Positions 10,710 through 21,915 of a stretch of DNA of 64,000 nucleotides are shown here, one piece after another. How positions within the stretch are numbered: position 1 is the first letter of the stretch; each line of letters begins with the position of its first letter. This DNA comes from Persicaria tinctoria (Eukaryota; Streptophyta; Magnoliopsida; Caryophyllales; Polygonaceae). The stretch is taken from the NCBI GenBank assembly GCA_037127255.1, contig JBANSL010000009.1, positions 28,092,475 to 28,156,474 of the forward strand, given 5' to 3'. Below the pieces are notes generated by a model. It worked only from the letters and a program-made list of their open reading frames with translations. It did not search any database and was not told where the DNA came from. The position numbers were made by a program, and so were the translations under genes.

Positions 10710-12600
10710 CGAACCCTATGACTCTCTTACCCATTCATATATTGAAGGAGAATTGTCCACCTAATGTCTTTTGGCTTCTCATTAGCCCCTTTAGGGTTTG
10801 TGCTTGCCTTGTCCTAGGGTTTTCCATTTGGTGACAACAATCATCTCTTAACGACGTACTGTACTTAACATTTTAAGGTTTAGGGCCTTGACCCTAAACC
10901 CTAAACCATACTGTACATCACATGTTCTTTTGGCTTCTCATTAACCCTTTTAGGGTTTGTGTTTCTCTTTTTCTATGGTTTTCCTTTGATTACAGTGTAT
11001 ATGAACCTTTTTTCATAGTGGTGACAATGTCTATAAAGCTGTTTTTATTTTGGTTACAGTGTATATAGGGTTTTTCCTTTTGATTACAGTGGTTATGACA
11101 CTGTTTTTATTTTGATTCAGTGACTATGACACTGTTTTTATTTTGATTACAGTGTCTACGACCCTCTTACCCATTCATATATTAGAGGAGAACTGTCACC
11201 ACATTTATTTTGGCTTCTCATTAACCCCTATAGGGGTTGTGCTTCCCTTATCATATGATTTCTCTTTGATTACAGTCTCTATGACCATGCTTTTATAGTG
11301 GTGACAATATCTATGACTTTATTTTTATTATGGTGACAATACATTTTTAATTTTTTTAATTGTGGTGACACTACTTTAAAAAAATCTAGAAAACTAGAAA
11401 TTAGAAATTAGAGAAGAACTGTCATCATATGTATTTTGACTTCTCATTAGTCCCTATAGGGTTTGTGCTTCCCATTTCCTAGGGTTTTCCTTTGATTACA
11501 GTGTCTTTGACCCTTTTTTCATAGTGGTGACAGTGTCTATGACCTTGATTTTATTTTGGTTACATCGTCTATGACCCTCTTAAGCTCTTACCCATTCATA
11601 TATTAGAGGAGAACTGTCACCACTTATATTTTGACTTCTTATTAGCCTCTATAGGGTTTGAGCTCCCTCGTCTTAGAGTTTTCCTTTGGTTACAGTGTCT
11701 ACAACTCTGTGTTGATTTTGATTACATCGTCTATGGCTCTCTTACCCATTCATATATTAGAGGAGAACTATCACCACATGAATATCAGGTTCTCATTAGC
11801 CCCTATAGGGTTTGTGCTTCCCTTTTTCCTAGGGTTTTCCATTGATTACAGTGTATATGAACCTTTTTTCACAGTGGTGATAGTGTCTATAAAACTGTTT
11901 TTATTTTGGTTAAAGCGTCTATAGAGTTTTCCTTTTGATTACAATGTCTATGACTTTATTTTTATAGTGGTGACAATGGCTATGACACTTTTTATTTTCA
12001 TTAAGTGTCTATGACACTCTTACCCATTCATATATTAGATGAGAACTGTCGCTACATTTATTTTGGCTTTTCATTAGCCACTATAGGGTTTGTGATTCCC
12101 TTATCATATGATTTCCCTTTGATTACAGTGTCTATGACCATGTAACCACATGTATTTTGAGTGACAGTGTCTATGACCTTTGATTACAGTGTATATGACC
12201 TTGTTTTTATAATGATGACAAAGTCTATGACCCTGTAAACACATGTATTTTGAGTCTATTGGGTTTGTCCTAGGGTTTTCCTTTGATTACAGTGTCTATG
12301 ACCATGTTTTTATAGTGATGACAATGTCTATGACTCTGTTTTAATAGTAGTGACAACGTCTATAGGGTTTTCCTTTGATTTTAGTGTCTATGACCCTTTT
12401 TTCATAATGGTGACAGTGTTTATGACCCTGTTTTTATTTTGATTACAATGTCTATAGTGTTTTCCTTTGATTACAGTGTATATGACCCTTTTTTTCATAG
12501 TGGTGACAGTGTTTATGACTCTTTTTTTTTATAGTGATGATTGTGTCTATGACCCTGTTTTTATAGTGGTGACAATGTTTATGATAATAAAATCCATATT
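10710..12600. repeat. Degenerate higher-order tandem repeat array
   Basis: Two repeat levels are visible. The long unit (about 130-150 bases) reads roughly TCTTACCCATTCATATATTAG, AGGAGAACTGTCACCAC, TTTTGGCTTCTCATTAGCCC, TATAGGGTTTGTGCTTCCC, CTAGGGTTTTCCTTTGATTACAGTG, with copies or partial copies near 10720, 10925, 11160, 11407, 11580, 11738 and 12018. Between them runs the short unit GTGGTGACAGTGTCTATGACC with TTTTATTTTGATTACAGTGT. Spacing is irregular (about 160-280 bases). No ORF of interest. Two telomere-type words (CCCTAAACCCTAAACC) sit at 10892-10907. The origin is unknown. Confidence 0.8.
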
Positions 12601-13175
12601 ATCTAGCTAGAACATATGTCTATAACAAATCTCTACATAAATTATTATTTTTTAAAGACCATCAAATTATGGGATATGTGGTCAGTACTCACTAGTCTCA
12701 CACAATGAAAAAGCAACTTGAATAAAAAAAGATATAAAAATGAAAAAGCAAGTCCAGGTCTAAAAAAAAAAGCTAGTCCCCCTCAAATTTTGTAAATTCC
12801 AAAGCAACGCTTCGTCCTTGTCCGGCGCACTGGTACAGATCCAAATCCCCAAATCCAATTTCCCCCTTTTAATCACTCTCCCTCACTCTCTATAATTCGA
12901 ATTGATTCAACGACGCATCTGGTATGCTTGCCACCTGCGTTATCCAGCCAATCGACATGGTTAAGGTGACATAGCTCTCTTACCCTCTTCTTCCTCTAGA
13001 TGCATACCCAACTTCTCCGTTCTGCAATACGCCAGCCTCGATCTCTCCTGCTTCGATTTCTCCCTCGTCCTTCACTTCCGGATCCGCCCTCGCACGCAAC
13101 TTCTACTAAGGCACATAGACCTACTATAGTTAATGGGCCTCAGCCCAATGGCACCGTAGATGAGAGTGACCCAAA
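12601..13175. other. Low-copy-looking sequence upstream of the split copia
   Basis: Nothing definite. 12830-13170 is less AT-rich and leader-like (CCCTTTTAATCACTCTCCCTCACTCTC), with an ATG GTT AAG near 12957 and CT-rich stretches. It may be host-gene-derived DNA into which the copia inserted. No conserved domain can be read. Confidence 0.25.
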
Positions 13176-13303
13176 TGTTGGAGAGCTGCTACCCTAGAAA
13201 TCCATGTATAAATACAAATGAGTTGTGATGCCAATGTAATAGAAGAATCAGTAAATTGAAATCAAATGAAATGGATCAAATTATCATCTGACTCTCTTGT
13301 CTT
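13176..13303 (+). repeat. Probable short 5' LTR of copia-L, with PBS after it
   Basis: Starts TGTTGGAGAGCTGC and ends just before TGGTATTAGAGC (13309-13320), a one-base variant of the tRNA-Met-type PBS TGGTATCAGAGC. A length of about 130 bases is normal for Ale-type copia. The end is read as CTTACTA rather than a clean CA, and the matching 3' LTR is gone, so the borders are inferred. Confidence 0.6.
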
Positions 13304-13329
13304 ACTATGGTATTAGAGCTACAAAGAGG

Positions 13330-13838
13330 ACAAACGTCCATCACCTCCTGACAACCGCCAAAAAAAACACCCACCCACCTCCCTACATCTCCCCTACCTG
13401 TCCAAATCTACCTTCCTTTTCCAACTTCATCACCATCAAACTATCCCAAACCAATTTTCTTCGTTGGAAAACCCAAGTCATCCCCTATCTCATCTCCCAG
13501 GATCTGTTCGGTTTCATTGATGGGACTAAACCCTATCCTTCGAGTACCTCCAATGTACCCATCCAAGCGCAGCGTGAATGGATCACCAAGGATAGCCTTG
13601 TCATGGCTATTCTCACCTCATCCCTCACTGAGGCCGTGTGCACCCAAGTCGTTGACTGTCGCACCTCCAAACACATCTGGGACATCCTCAATGACCCCTA
13701 CGCTGCACGTTCCACCGCTAATGTCGTCCAAACCCGTTTTCAGCTTGCATCCCTCAAGAAAGTTAATGACTCGATCACAGACTTTTACAACCGAGCCCGC
13801 TCTCTCGTCTCTTCTATTCATATTGATGGACAAGCGAT
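13330..13838 (+). pseudogene. copia-L gag N-terminal part
   Basis: Encodes the copia-type gag start: LSQTNFLRWKTQVIPYLIS, then FIDGTKPYP, then a UBN2 helix-rich region (WITKDSLVMAILTSSLTE, SKHIWDILNDPYAARSTANV, TRFQLASLKKVNDSITDFYN). The reading frame is open until the CACTA insertion after GGACAAGCGAT at 13838 and resumes at 19752. The true start codon is unclear; the in-frame ATG at 13297 precedes the PBS. Confidence 0.85.
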
Positions 13839-13857
13839 CACTACTAGAAATTTGTTA

Positions 13858-14160
13858 TTTAACATCGGGTAATAGCCGATGTCTTTAAAAAAAAAAATCG
13901 ATGTCTATGTGGGGATGTAAAAAGTCAAAAGTTTTTCACATCGGCCAGAACCCGATGTCTTTGTACGCTATAACATTGTTTATATTTTTAAATCTGATGT
14001 CTTTGTTACCCTATAACATCGATTATAAAATGCAACCGATGTTATAACACACAAAGACATCGGGTTCTGACCGATGTGAAAAACTTTTGACTTTTTACAT
14101 CCCCAACATAGACATCGAATTTTTTTTTGAAAGACACCAGCTATTACCCGATGTGAAATG
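13858..14160. repeat. Subterminal foldback of the CACTA element
   Basis: About 120-base arms in inverted orientation: left about 13858-13976, right about 14028-14160. Shared words include GACATCGGGTTCTG/CAGAACCCGATGTC, TCACATCGG/CCGATGTGA and CTTTTGACTTTTTACATCCCC with its complement. The spacer is about 50 bases. It carries several CATCGG words. Confidence 0.8.
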
Positions 14161-14189
14161 ACATAATTGCGGGTTTTTTTAATTATCGT

Positions 14190-14259
14190 AGCCTATGCGG
14201 GATTTGAACCCGTATCTTTGTGTTTGAACGCAATGCTCTACCATTTAAGCTAATAGACT
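14190..14259 (-). tRNA. tRNA-like sequence (probably degenerate)
   Basis: On the minus strand a 7-bp acceptor stem (AGTCTAT/ATAGGCT), a D-arm with an A-box-like TAGCTTAAATGG, and a T-arm with B-box GGTTCAAATCC are all present in about 70 bases. The anticodon arm pairs poorly: the natural loop TTCAAAC would give CAA, but there is no long variable arm as tRNA-Leu needs. Most likely a tRNA-derived pseudogene carried by the CACTA. Confidence 0.35.
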
Positions 14260-14262
14260 TTA

Positions 14263-14469
14263 AATTACATAGAATGTTCTTACATATAGGTAAGAAGTGC
14301 AAGCAAATTCATGACAAGATTTCAGCACTCATGAATGTTCTTACATTAAAATTCAACATGTAATCAATCAATTTCAATCCACAATTGAAAACAGTGGCCT
14401 TGCTCATCTCCTACCTTTCATTAAAATTCAACTTGTGTAATCAATTTCAATCCACAATTGATATTTTGT

Positions 14470-14500
<31 letters not shown>

Positions 14501-15407
14501 GGGGGGAGGGTTCCTATAATTTACCCTATACAAAAATGTCAAAATCTAAACAGTATAATGTAGAAGCTGCAATAAAATGCCAAACATCATGGATCTTGCA
14601 AAAGGTTATAGAAAAGGATAATGTTGTGAATGTAAACATCCAAATAAAAAGTTCTTACATGCACTGATTCACCAAATAGACTTGTAATGTTGCGCATCAT
14701 CCAAACAGACTTGTAAAATGAACAGAACTTATGATTCCTGCAACCAGAACACAGAATAAGAATATCAGATTTAGCCTGACCGAAAATGAAAAGTTCTTAC
14801 ATGCACTGATTCACCAGAACACAGAATAAGAATGTCAGATTCACCAATTGCAAATGCATAGAGTTAGCCATAATTCCGAATGGTAATGTGTCATACTAGT
14901 GCAATTGTGAAAACAAGAGTATCAAAAAGGACTTTAGCATTTTAATGGTACACAAACAAAACGAATGGTTTTATCATAACATAAACAAGCATAACTTGAA
15001 AAAAACCCTACAGATTAATTACCATAAAAAGAAAAGATGCATTAATCATAGAAATAGATAAACTTTTATAAATAATTATAGAAAAGAACTATAATTTTTA
15101 GCTTGCAGAGTGCTAGAAATTTCATTGCATTTGTGAATGCAAACATCATGGACCTTGCAAAAGAAAACAAAACCCATTTCTTGCCTACGATAAGAGATGG
15201 AGGTAAGAAGAGTACAGGAGGACTTTAGAAGCAATTATTATAATCAATAGATAGGGATAACATCATGGATCTTGCAAGGGATTGCAAAAGATCCAACCTT
15301 GAAATAGAAACATTTAGCAGGTGAAAAATCCAACTTACCTTGAAAGTTAATGAAATCAGAATTCAGAAGAGATCCATATATGCAATGAACACCATTCCAA
15401 GCTTAAC
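14263..15407. other. AT-rich CACTA interior, no gene
   Basis: Holds a direct duplication of ATTAAAATTCAAC...AATTTCAATCCACAATTGA (about 14344-14390 and 14421-14462), a TG repeat followed by an interrupted G run of more than 20 bases (14467-14510), and repeated CATGGATCTTGCAA words (14590, 15150, 15263). No recognisable protein in any frame. Confidence 0.5.
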
Positions 15408-15415
15408 CCTAAAGG

Positions 15416-16826
15416 TAGGCCTGTCCACGGGTCAACCCGTGACCCGACGGGTTTGGCGGGTCGATCCGCCGGGTCGACCCGCAACCCGTGACAAAAACTA
15501 AAAAAAAACTAAAATATAAGTTTATATTTATAACAATAATAATATTATTATTATAAATATAAATTATAAACAAAAAACTAGAATTTATATTTATAATTAT
15601 ATTATAATTATAATTATTAAAATTATAATTATAAATTATAAAAAAAATACTAGAATTCATACTTATAAAATATATAAATATGAACTCATATTCATATGCA
15701 TTCATATGCAATATATGTAATGTGTACATGTGTTGAACTCCTTTACCCTTTTTATAGAATTAGGGTACCACTTACCATCTCATTTCCAAAGTGGGACAAA
15801 AAACCTCCCATTTTCAATGTGGGACAAAAAAGATGGAACTCACATACTAACACTCTTTACATGTGATCATGTCACATACTCACTTAGTTTTTTTTGTTGA
15901 ATTATATTAACATTAAAGTTATTGTTAAAGATAACAAAAGTGATTGTTAAAGATAATAAAATGGCTAGTTAAAGTTATTGATTCATAAAGAGTTTGATAG
16001 ACATGAATGTTTTGCCTCTTTCGAAATCGTGAACAACTCCAACAATTTCAATTGTTCTTTTTCACCTATCAATTTCTTGTTTCTTATTAAAGCATCTTGC
16101 CTCCCCAAATTACCCATGAATCCATGATTTAAGTAATGTACATTTTGTTCCAAGTTTTGTGGGCTATATTTGACGTCTTAGCCACCGATCATAACTATTG
16201 TATCCAACAACACATATAGACTTCAAATGTGAAATTTTAATTCGAATTGTGTGAATTAATCATTACATATCATAACTAATTAATCATCTTCAAAGACAAT
16301 TATACAAATATATCAATATATCAATATAGTAGGCAAAAAAGGAGATAAACAAGTGATGAATAAGTTCCATCTTTTTTGTCCCACATTGAAAATGAGAGAT
16401 TTTTTGTCCCACATCGGATATGAGAGTATAGGTGGTTGGGAGTATCCGACTCTATAAAAGGAGATAAGCAAGTGATGAATCTTACCATGCATTACATATT
16501 GCATATTGCATATGAGTTGCATATTAATATGAATTTATATTTTATGGATATGAATTCTAGTTTTGTTTATAATTTATTTATTTATGTTTATATTTATAAT
16601 AATTATAATTATAATTATTATAATTATAAAATATATTTTATTTTATATTTATATTTATAATATTATTATAAATATTATAGCATAATTTTAAAAAAAGTTT
16701 TTTTTTTTCCGGATCAACCCGGTGGGTCGACCCGTGACCCGCCGACCCGGCTATTTCCCGGGTCCGGGTGCGGGTCATGCCTTTCCCGACCCGTGACCCG
16801 GCGGGTCCGACCCGTGGACAGGCCTA
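15416..16826. mobile_element. Non-autonomous hAT-type foldback element, 1411 bp
   Basis: Ends are TAGGCCTGTCCACGGGTC and its complement, with the 8-bp TSD CCTAAAGG (15408-15415 and 16827-16834). Inverted similarity extends far inward: GTGGGACAAAAAAGATGGAACT near 15818-15840 pairs with its complement near 16364-16385, and AT-rich arms lie at 15520-15720 and 16500-16670. It has GGGTCGACCCG-type words near both ends. There is no transposase. Confidence 0.88.
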
Positions 16827-16938
16827 CCTAAAGGTCCTTGCTATATAGAACTTACATTGTATCACTGATCTCCTCCAAGATATTTATCGATTTCTTGGCC
16901 AATTGTTGGCGACGATATTCTGGTGCAACAGTCACAGC

Positions 16939-17725
16939 TAGACCCGTCAAAATGTGACCCGACCCGTAAAACGTGGGTTTTGGCGCAAATATTTCAACCC
17001 GAAACCCGAAGCAACCCGAACCCGTTCAACCCGCAAATTTCTGGGTCGGGTTGGGTCGACCCGTGGGTCACCCATTGGGTCAAGCGTTAAGATAATAAAA
17101 GCATAAATAAATTACAATTTGACCTAATATTTAATTTATTAATAATAATAATTAGGATTGAATATTATATTTTCATCATCAACTTTACTTTATAATTTAA
17201 CATTGCAATTTATTATGTATATAAAATTACATATTACTATTGTAGCTACATTAATTATTATTTTTTTCAATAATATAACTATTATTAGGATAATATAACA
17301 ATTTTAGATTTAGGAACTATGTAAATAGTCATTAAAAATACTCCATCTGTTTACTTTTAAATGTTGTTTACTATTCATGTATGGTTTTAAGGATGATAAT
17401 AAATATATAAAATATCCATTTATATATTATATATAATTTCATACTTCAAAAACTAAAAAGAATGAAATTATAACAAGTAATAAATTTTTATTGATATTTT
17501 ACATAGTTTTATCATTTTAAAATAACGTGTATAAATAGTAAATGACATTTAAAAAATTATGGATGAGTAGCGCTCTTGACCCGTTGGGTCGACCCGAACC
17601 CGTTAAATATGGTGATGGGTTGAGCATTTCACGACCCGTAACCCGAAATGACCCGACCCGGAATGGACCCGAATCCGAGACGACCCGACCCAAACCCGAC
17701 CCGCCCGACCTGTTTGACAGGTCTA
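16939..17725. mobile_element. Non-autonomous hAT element, 787 bp
   Basis: Ends TAGACCCGTCAAA and TTTGACAGGTCTA are near-inverted repeats. The 8-bp TSD is GTCACAGC (16931-16938 and 17726-17733). Subterminal GACCCG/CGGGTC words are frequent on both sides and the middle is AT-rich. No coding capacity. Confidence 0.88.
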
Positions 17726-17733
17726 GTCACAGC

Positions 17734-19748
17734 AGTAACATGGCCAAGAATCGCAGCAAACATCAACAAAATTGCACAAAGAGTATATTCATTCTAATTT
17801 CAGAAAAAAATGTTCAGGGAAATGGCCCCATTTTCCAGCAACATTTTAAGAAAGATCAAAGACAAAAGTGAACCAAACAACCAACCGTAGGCCGGACAGG
17901 TTTGGCATAGGAAGGCCAAACAGGTAGGCCATAAACCTTGATTTGAGAAGGTTATAGTCCATCTCACATTGCTCTTTTCTCTACTTCATTTGATGGATAA
18001 TAAGAGCTTGTTACTAGCTTATGAAACATAATAAACAAATAAACGAAAAGAAGGGGTTGTTAGTACGGCTAGGGAATTGAAAAGTGGGAATTAGAAATCA
18101 AGACTTTAAGATAGCAGAAATGAATACTTTAAAGTGGGAATTAGAAATTAATACCCACTCTTAAATTCATGATAATAGAAATCAAGTCTTTTAAGTTACA
18201 GGTCATATCCCCCAATATATATGTATGAACTAGAAAATAAGTCACCTATATTACATGGAATCATGAACCTAAATTATACTTTATTTTGAAGTTCTAAACC
18301 AACAATCACCAAAATATCATCATGAAAAGTGAAAACAACCCACCATGCTCACATCCTCCTGTCTGGTGATGTTTCACACTTCATTTTCAAGCTTAAGAAA
18401 CTCTAGAAACTAGAATACTCCATAACAATATCAGATGATTAGCAAATTCATCAAAACATGGCCTGTTTCAGCAAAAGATTGAAAAAGATTCTACAATTCT
18501 TAATTTCTTAGGCAAACATCAAGAGGAAAATCAAATCGTTTCGAAATTGAATGCCAAACACAATTTTTTTTAACAAAATCAACTCAATGCCAAACACCAT
18601 ATCAACCAAATGCATACGAAAAGATGCTTGAAATTGATTATGAAGCAATACATGTATAGAAACAAGTAATAACTAATAAGGGAATTTACCTTCTTGGGGG
18701 TGAGTAAACTACGCTCAGACAATGGAAGGGAAGCAAAAGTGACAAGAGGAAGAGGGAAAAATAAGCCACACACATAATTGCAAGAGGGCAAAGCTAAGTA
18801 CTCCGCACTGCCAGAAACAATAAACCCCAGAGAATTTCATGGCCTGACATTCTGGGGACAGAAACTTGGTTAGGTAAGAGATTGAGACACCCAGGAAGAG
18901 AGACTTACAGAAGAAGAGGCGGTGGAGAAGCGACGACGGAATCGACCAGCCGGGAGGTGGAGGGAGGAGGTGATTCCAGAACCAACAAACCCTTAAGCTA
19001 TCTGACTAGGCAAACTTTTTAAGCCACGACAAAAACATTGAGGCACCTCCCAACACCAGACTTCAGCTGCACCAGATCTAGAGAAGGGAGACACTTCGCG
19101 CCTGTGCCTGCAACACACACGGTAGGGAGGGAGATGGAATCTGAAATCGAGCAACAAAGTGAGTAGAAACGGAGATTGAAGATTCACTTGCGCTTCAACT
19201 TCAATTGAGTTTCCGGCAAAGGAGATTAGGGCTAAGGTTTTGGATGAAGCTAGGGCACCTCTCGTACACTGGAGAGTGATGGACTCGCGCGATCGATCGA
19301 TCTGGATGAAGCTAGGGTTCCTGTAAGCACGTCGATGGCAAATCCGATGGCGAGGGCGAGAAGGAAGGAGACGTTGCTTGCCTTGGCACTCAGATCTGGC
19401 TTTTGGAGAACAAAGGTTAGAGAGTGTGGAGAGATATAGTCAGATAGGGTTTCACTCTTCCAGATATGTGGGTAACCTTCATCTCAATAAGTGAAAGGAA
19501 AAAAGGAGGGTTTTGTTTTCAGTTAGGCGGGTTTTCAAAGTGATTGAGTTTTCTAGGCGGGTTTTGGAATTAATTCAAGTTTACATATTCGCGTTTTTCA
19601 AATCATTTTTGAAAAAAATTTTAACATCAGTAAAAAAAAACAGGGTGCATCTCAATTTTAAAGACCGATGTTAAAAAACTGTTTAACATGACAGATTTTT
19701 CTGACTGATGTTAATGGACCGATGTTAAATAACAGAATTCTAGTAGTG
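17734..19748. other. Right part of the CACTA interior
   Basis: No gene recognised. 17880-18890 is AT-rich. 18890-19420 is GC-richer, with purine/pyrimidine-biased stretches and a GATCGATCGATC run near 19290, and looks like leader or first-exon DNA on the minus strand, but no protein family can be read. The last 130 bases carry GATGTTAA and CCGATGTTAAA subterminal words. Confidence 0.35.
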
Positions 19749-19847
19749 GATCGATGACTCTGAGTTCATCGTTCATCTCCTTGCTGGTCTGCCCCCAGAG
19801 TATGAATCTGTCATCACCTCCATTACCACCCAAACTGTAGCAAATTT
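19749..19847 (+). pseudogene. copia-L gag middle piece
   Basis: Begins with the second GAT TSD copy and encodes DDSEFIVHLLAGLPPEYES and then VITSITTQTVANF, continuing the UBN2-type gag from 13838. It is cut at 19847 by the LTR of element E. The continuation at 34125 (PTPQMVLHYLLKHEG) is the same gag. Confidence 0.85.
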
Positions 19848-21423
19848 CGACAGGACAAAATCGTCGGATTCTTATCAAAAGAATATCCAAACTAACCAAC
19901 TAGTATAACTAGTAATTCCGGAGTCGACCCACAAGGAACTACCGTTACTTTATACGTTATAATCACCAACAAGAGTAAACAAGGGGGTTGTAGATATGTA
20001 ACGATGCAAAGAATTTGAATAAGTGAATAATGGTGATGGTTGTAAACAATGATGAATGAGATGTTTCACCTACGATTCTCAACTTTGGTTCGTCTCCTTG
20101 ATCATAGTTCTTCCTTCTAGTTGTATATTTTCTATATCCACTCTTATCTTGATTTAAATAGATTATTAGTCCTATGAGTCCTAATAATCCCTTACTCCTA
20201 GGCAATCTTAACACGGATTAAGGTTTAATCCTAGGAATAGCACTAAGTCTCAAGATATATAAAGCTTATAAGCAATATTAATTCCCTAAAGAACTAACAT
20301 TTAACCTATAGTCAATTTCTTATAGAATCAAGCTTTTCTATGAGATCTACTCAATTGTATTTGCTACTTTGGATTAGGTTTCACAAACGTATGAATAAAA
20401 ACCCTAGCAATGATGCAATTCTAACGAGGTCGCGAGTCAAGGTAGAATCAACACCATAAGCAATTAAAGCACAAAGAAATTGAAGAAGATAATAGAAATA
20501 AACTAGAATTCCAAACTCACAATTCAATAAAACCAAGTCTTGATCGTAGGCAAAACAAGATGAGTTTAGTTGCTCATGCTCCTAAACGACGTCTCCCAAT
20601 TCTTCAAAGGATAAAAGATTTTTTCAAAACAACTAATTTGAGTCTTTAAATACCTAAGAATACCGTCATAAAAAAACCTAAAAAGTGTTTCCCAAAGATA
20701 GGCCCACTTAAGAGGAATAGAAAATCGACGCTGAATTCGTCCCAGGAAAACCGCGGGTGAGGCCGCGACCAGGCCGCGGGTGCGGCTACTGCAGAGAACT
20801 CTGGAATTCTGGCAGCACGTGCAATTTTGGTGGCCGCGGGTGCGGTTTTCTGTCTTGCCTTGTTCCTCTTGCTGCGGGTGCCATTTTTCCTCTTGTATGC
20901 CCTTTGCCTCTTCTTTGTGCATCCCAACTTGGCTTCTCTAGCTCTTTCTCACCTCCATATGGTCCATAGAACTCTCATGATTGACCTCCTAACTACTTCA
21001 GATCCTCAATCTACAAATAAACACTAAACTTGTGTAGATTCCTGTTGTGAGCTGAATCTGCCATATTTTACAGTTACTTTTATATCGATTTCTGCATACA
21101 TTGCATGCATTTGGGTTAGAATAATACAGAATCTGTGTATACACTTATTTTCAATATATGGAGGTCTACACAAGTTTTGGTTATATTTCACAGAAATCGA
21201 TGCACTTTGGAGGTTAAAGGAAACTCATGAAGAGGCTAAAAATGGTGAAGCTGGAGAAAAGGCCATTTTTCACCATTCTTCGTTCTGAATCAAGCTTTGA
21301 TGTCTTCATGAGAGTTGTAGCCCTCGGAAAGAGCTTTCCAACGCATGGTCATATGCGTCAATCTGACGAACGAGGACTCGGGAAAGTGCGTTTTAAGAAC
21401 AGAGCAGAAAGGTGAGAGAACTT

Positions 21424-21915
21424 TACTCGATCTCGAGTACACTTACTCGATCTCGACAAAGGCTGTCCGAGCACACCTGGTCGAGCAGAGCTGATCGAGG
21501 ACACTGAATCAGAGACAACCCGACTCCCGGAACCCTACTCGATCTCGAGTACCACTTGTCGAGATCGACTACACCTCAATGCCATGTCCGGGGTCGACGA
21601 GTTGTGACAAGTCGAGAAGCCGAAGACGGAGAAGCCGAGCCAACTCTACTCGATCTTGAGTACAGCTAGTCGAGATCGAGGACCACCATGCGCCAGTCCG
21701 AGTCCATGCCGAGGAGGAGTCCTCGACCACACCAGGCCACACATCCCCGACCACACCCAACTCGATCTCGAGTTGTCCTTGTCGAGATCGAGGAGCCAAG
21801 GAGCCAAGATCCGAGCTTGTCGAGCAGAGCTACCCGACCAAGCCAGCCAGCCCCAGCCAACGACGAATCCTACTCGATCTCGAGGAGCCCTACTCGAGAT
21901 CGACGAGCCGTGTCC
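21424..21915 (+). repeat. 112-bp tandem array with TCGA hairpins in LTR B (upstream cluster)
   Basis: The word TACTCGATCTCGAG (with small variants) starts at 21424, 21536, 21647, 21759 and 21871, a period of 111-112 bases. From the second unit on, each is followed by a TCGAGATCGA word about 10-14 bases later, giving a 10-bp stem. The sequence between hairpins is only loosely conserved (GTCCGAG, GTCGAG words). The cluster precedes the TATA region of the LTR. Confidence 0.85.

Larger units (their letters stand above)
13839..19748. mobile_element. Non-autonomous CACTA (En/Spm-type) DNA transposon, 5910 bp
   Basis: Terminal inverted repeats begin CACTACTAGAA at both ends (the right end reads TTCTAGTAGTG), with subterminal TTATTTAACATCGG on both sides. 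The 3-bp TSD is GAT (13836-13838 and 19749-19751), and removing element plus one TSD restores the host gag frame (GQAI followed by DDSEF). No transposase-like ORF is present. It contains a foldback, a tRNA-like stretch, two hAT insertions and GC-richer DNA at 18890-19420. CATCGG words cluster near both ends, as expected for transposase-binding subterminal repeats. Confidence 0.93.

Noticed and set aside
10878..10907. Telomeric repeat
   Set aside because: Only two CCCTAAA units and one inverted GTTTAGGG; the word also arises from the CTAGGGTTT motif of the surrounding array.
14190..14259. Functional tRNA-Leu(CAA)
   Set aside because: The anticodon stem pairs poorly and the long variable arm of tRNA-Leu is absent.
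14467..14510. Regulatory G-quadruplex
   Set aside because: A TG repeat followed by a G run; most likely slippage and possibly an assembly-uncertain homopolymer.
19843..19847. 5-bp TSD for element E
   Set aside because: Left AATTT and right TTCCC do not match; only an overlap of the original target sequence can be seen, perhaps after mutation.
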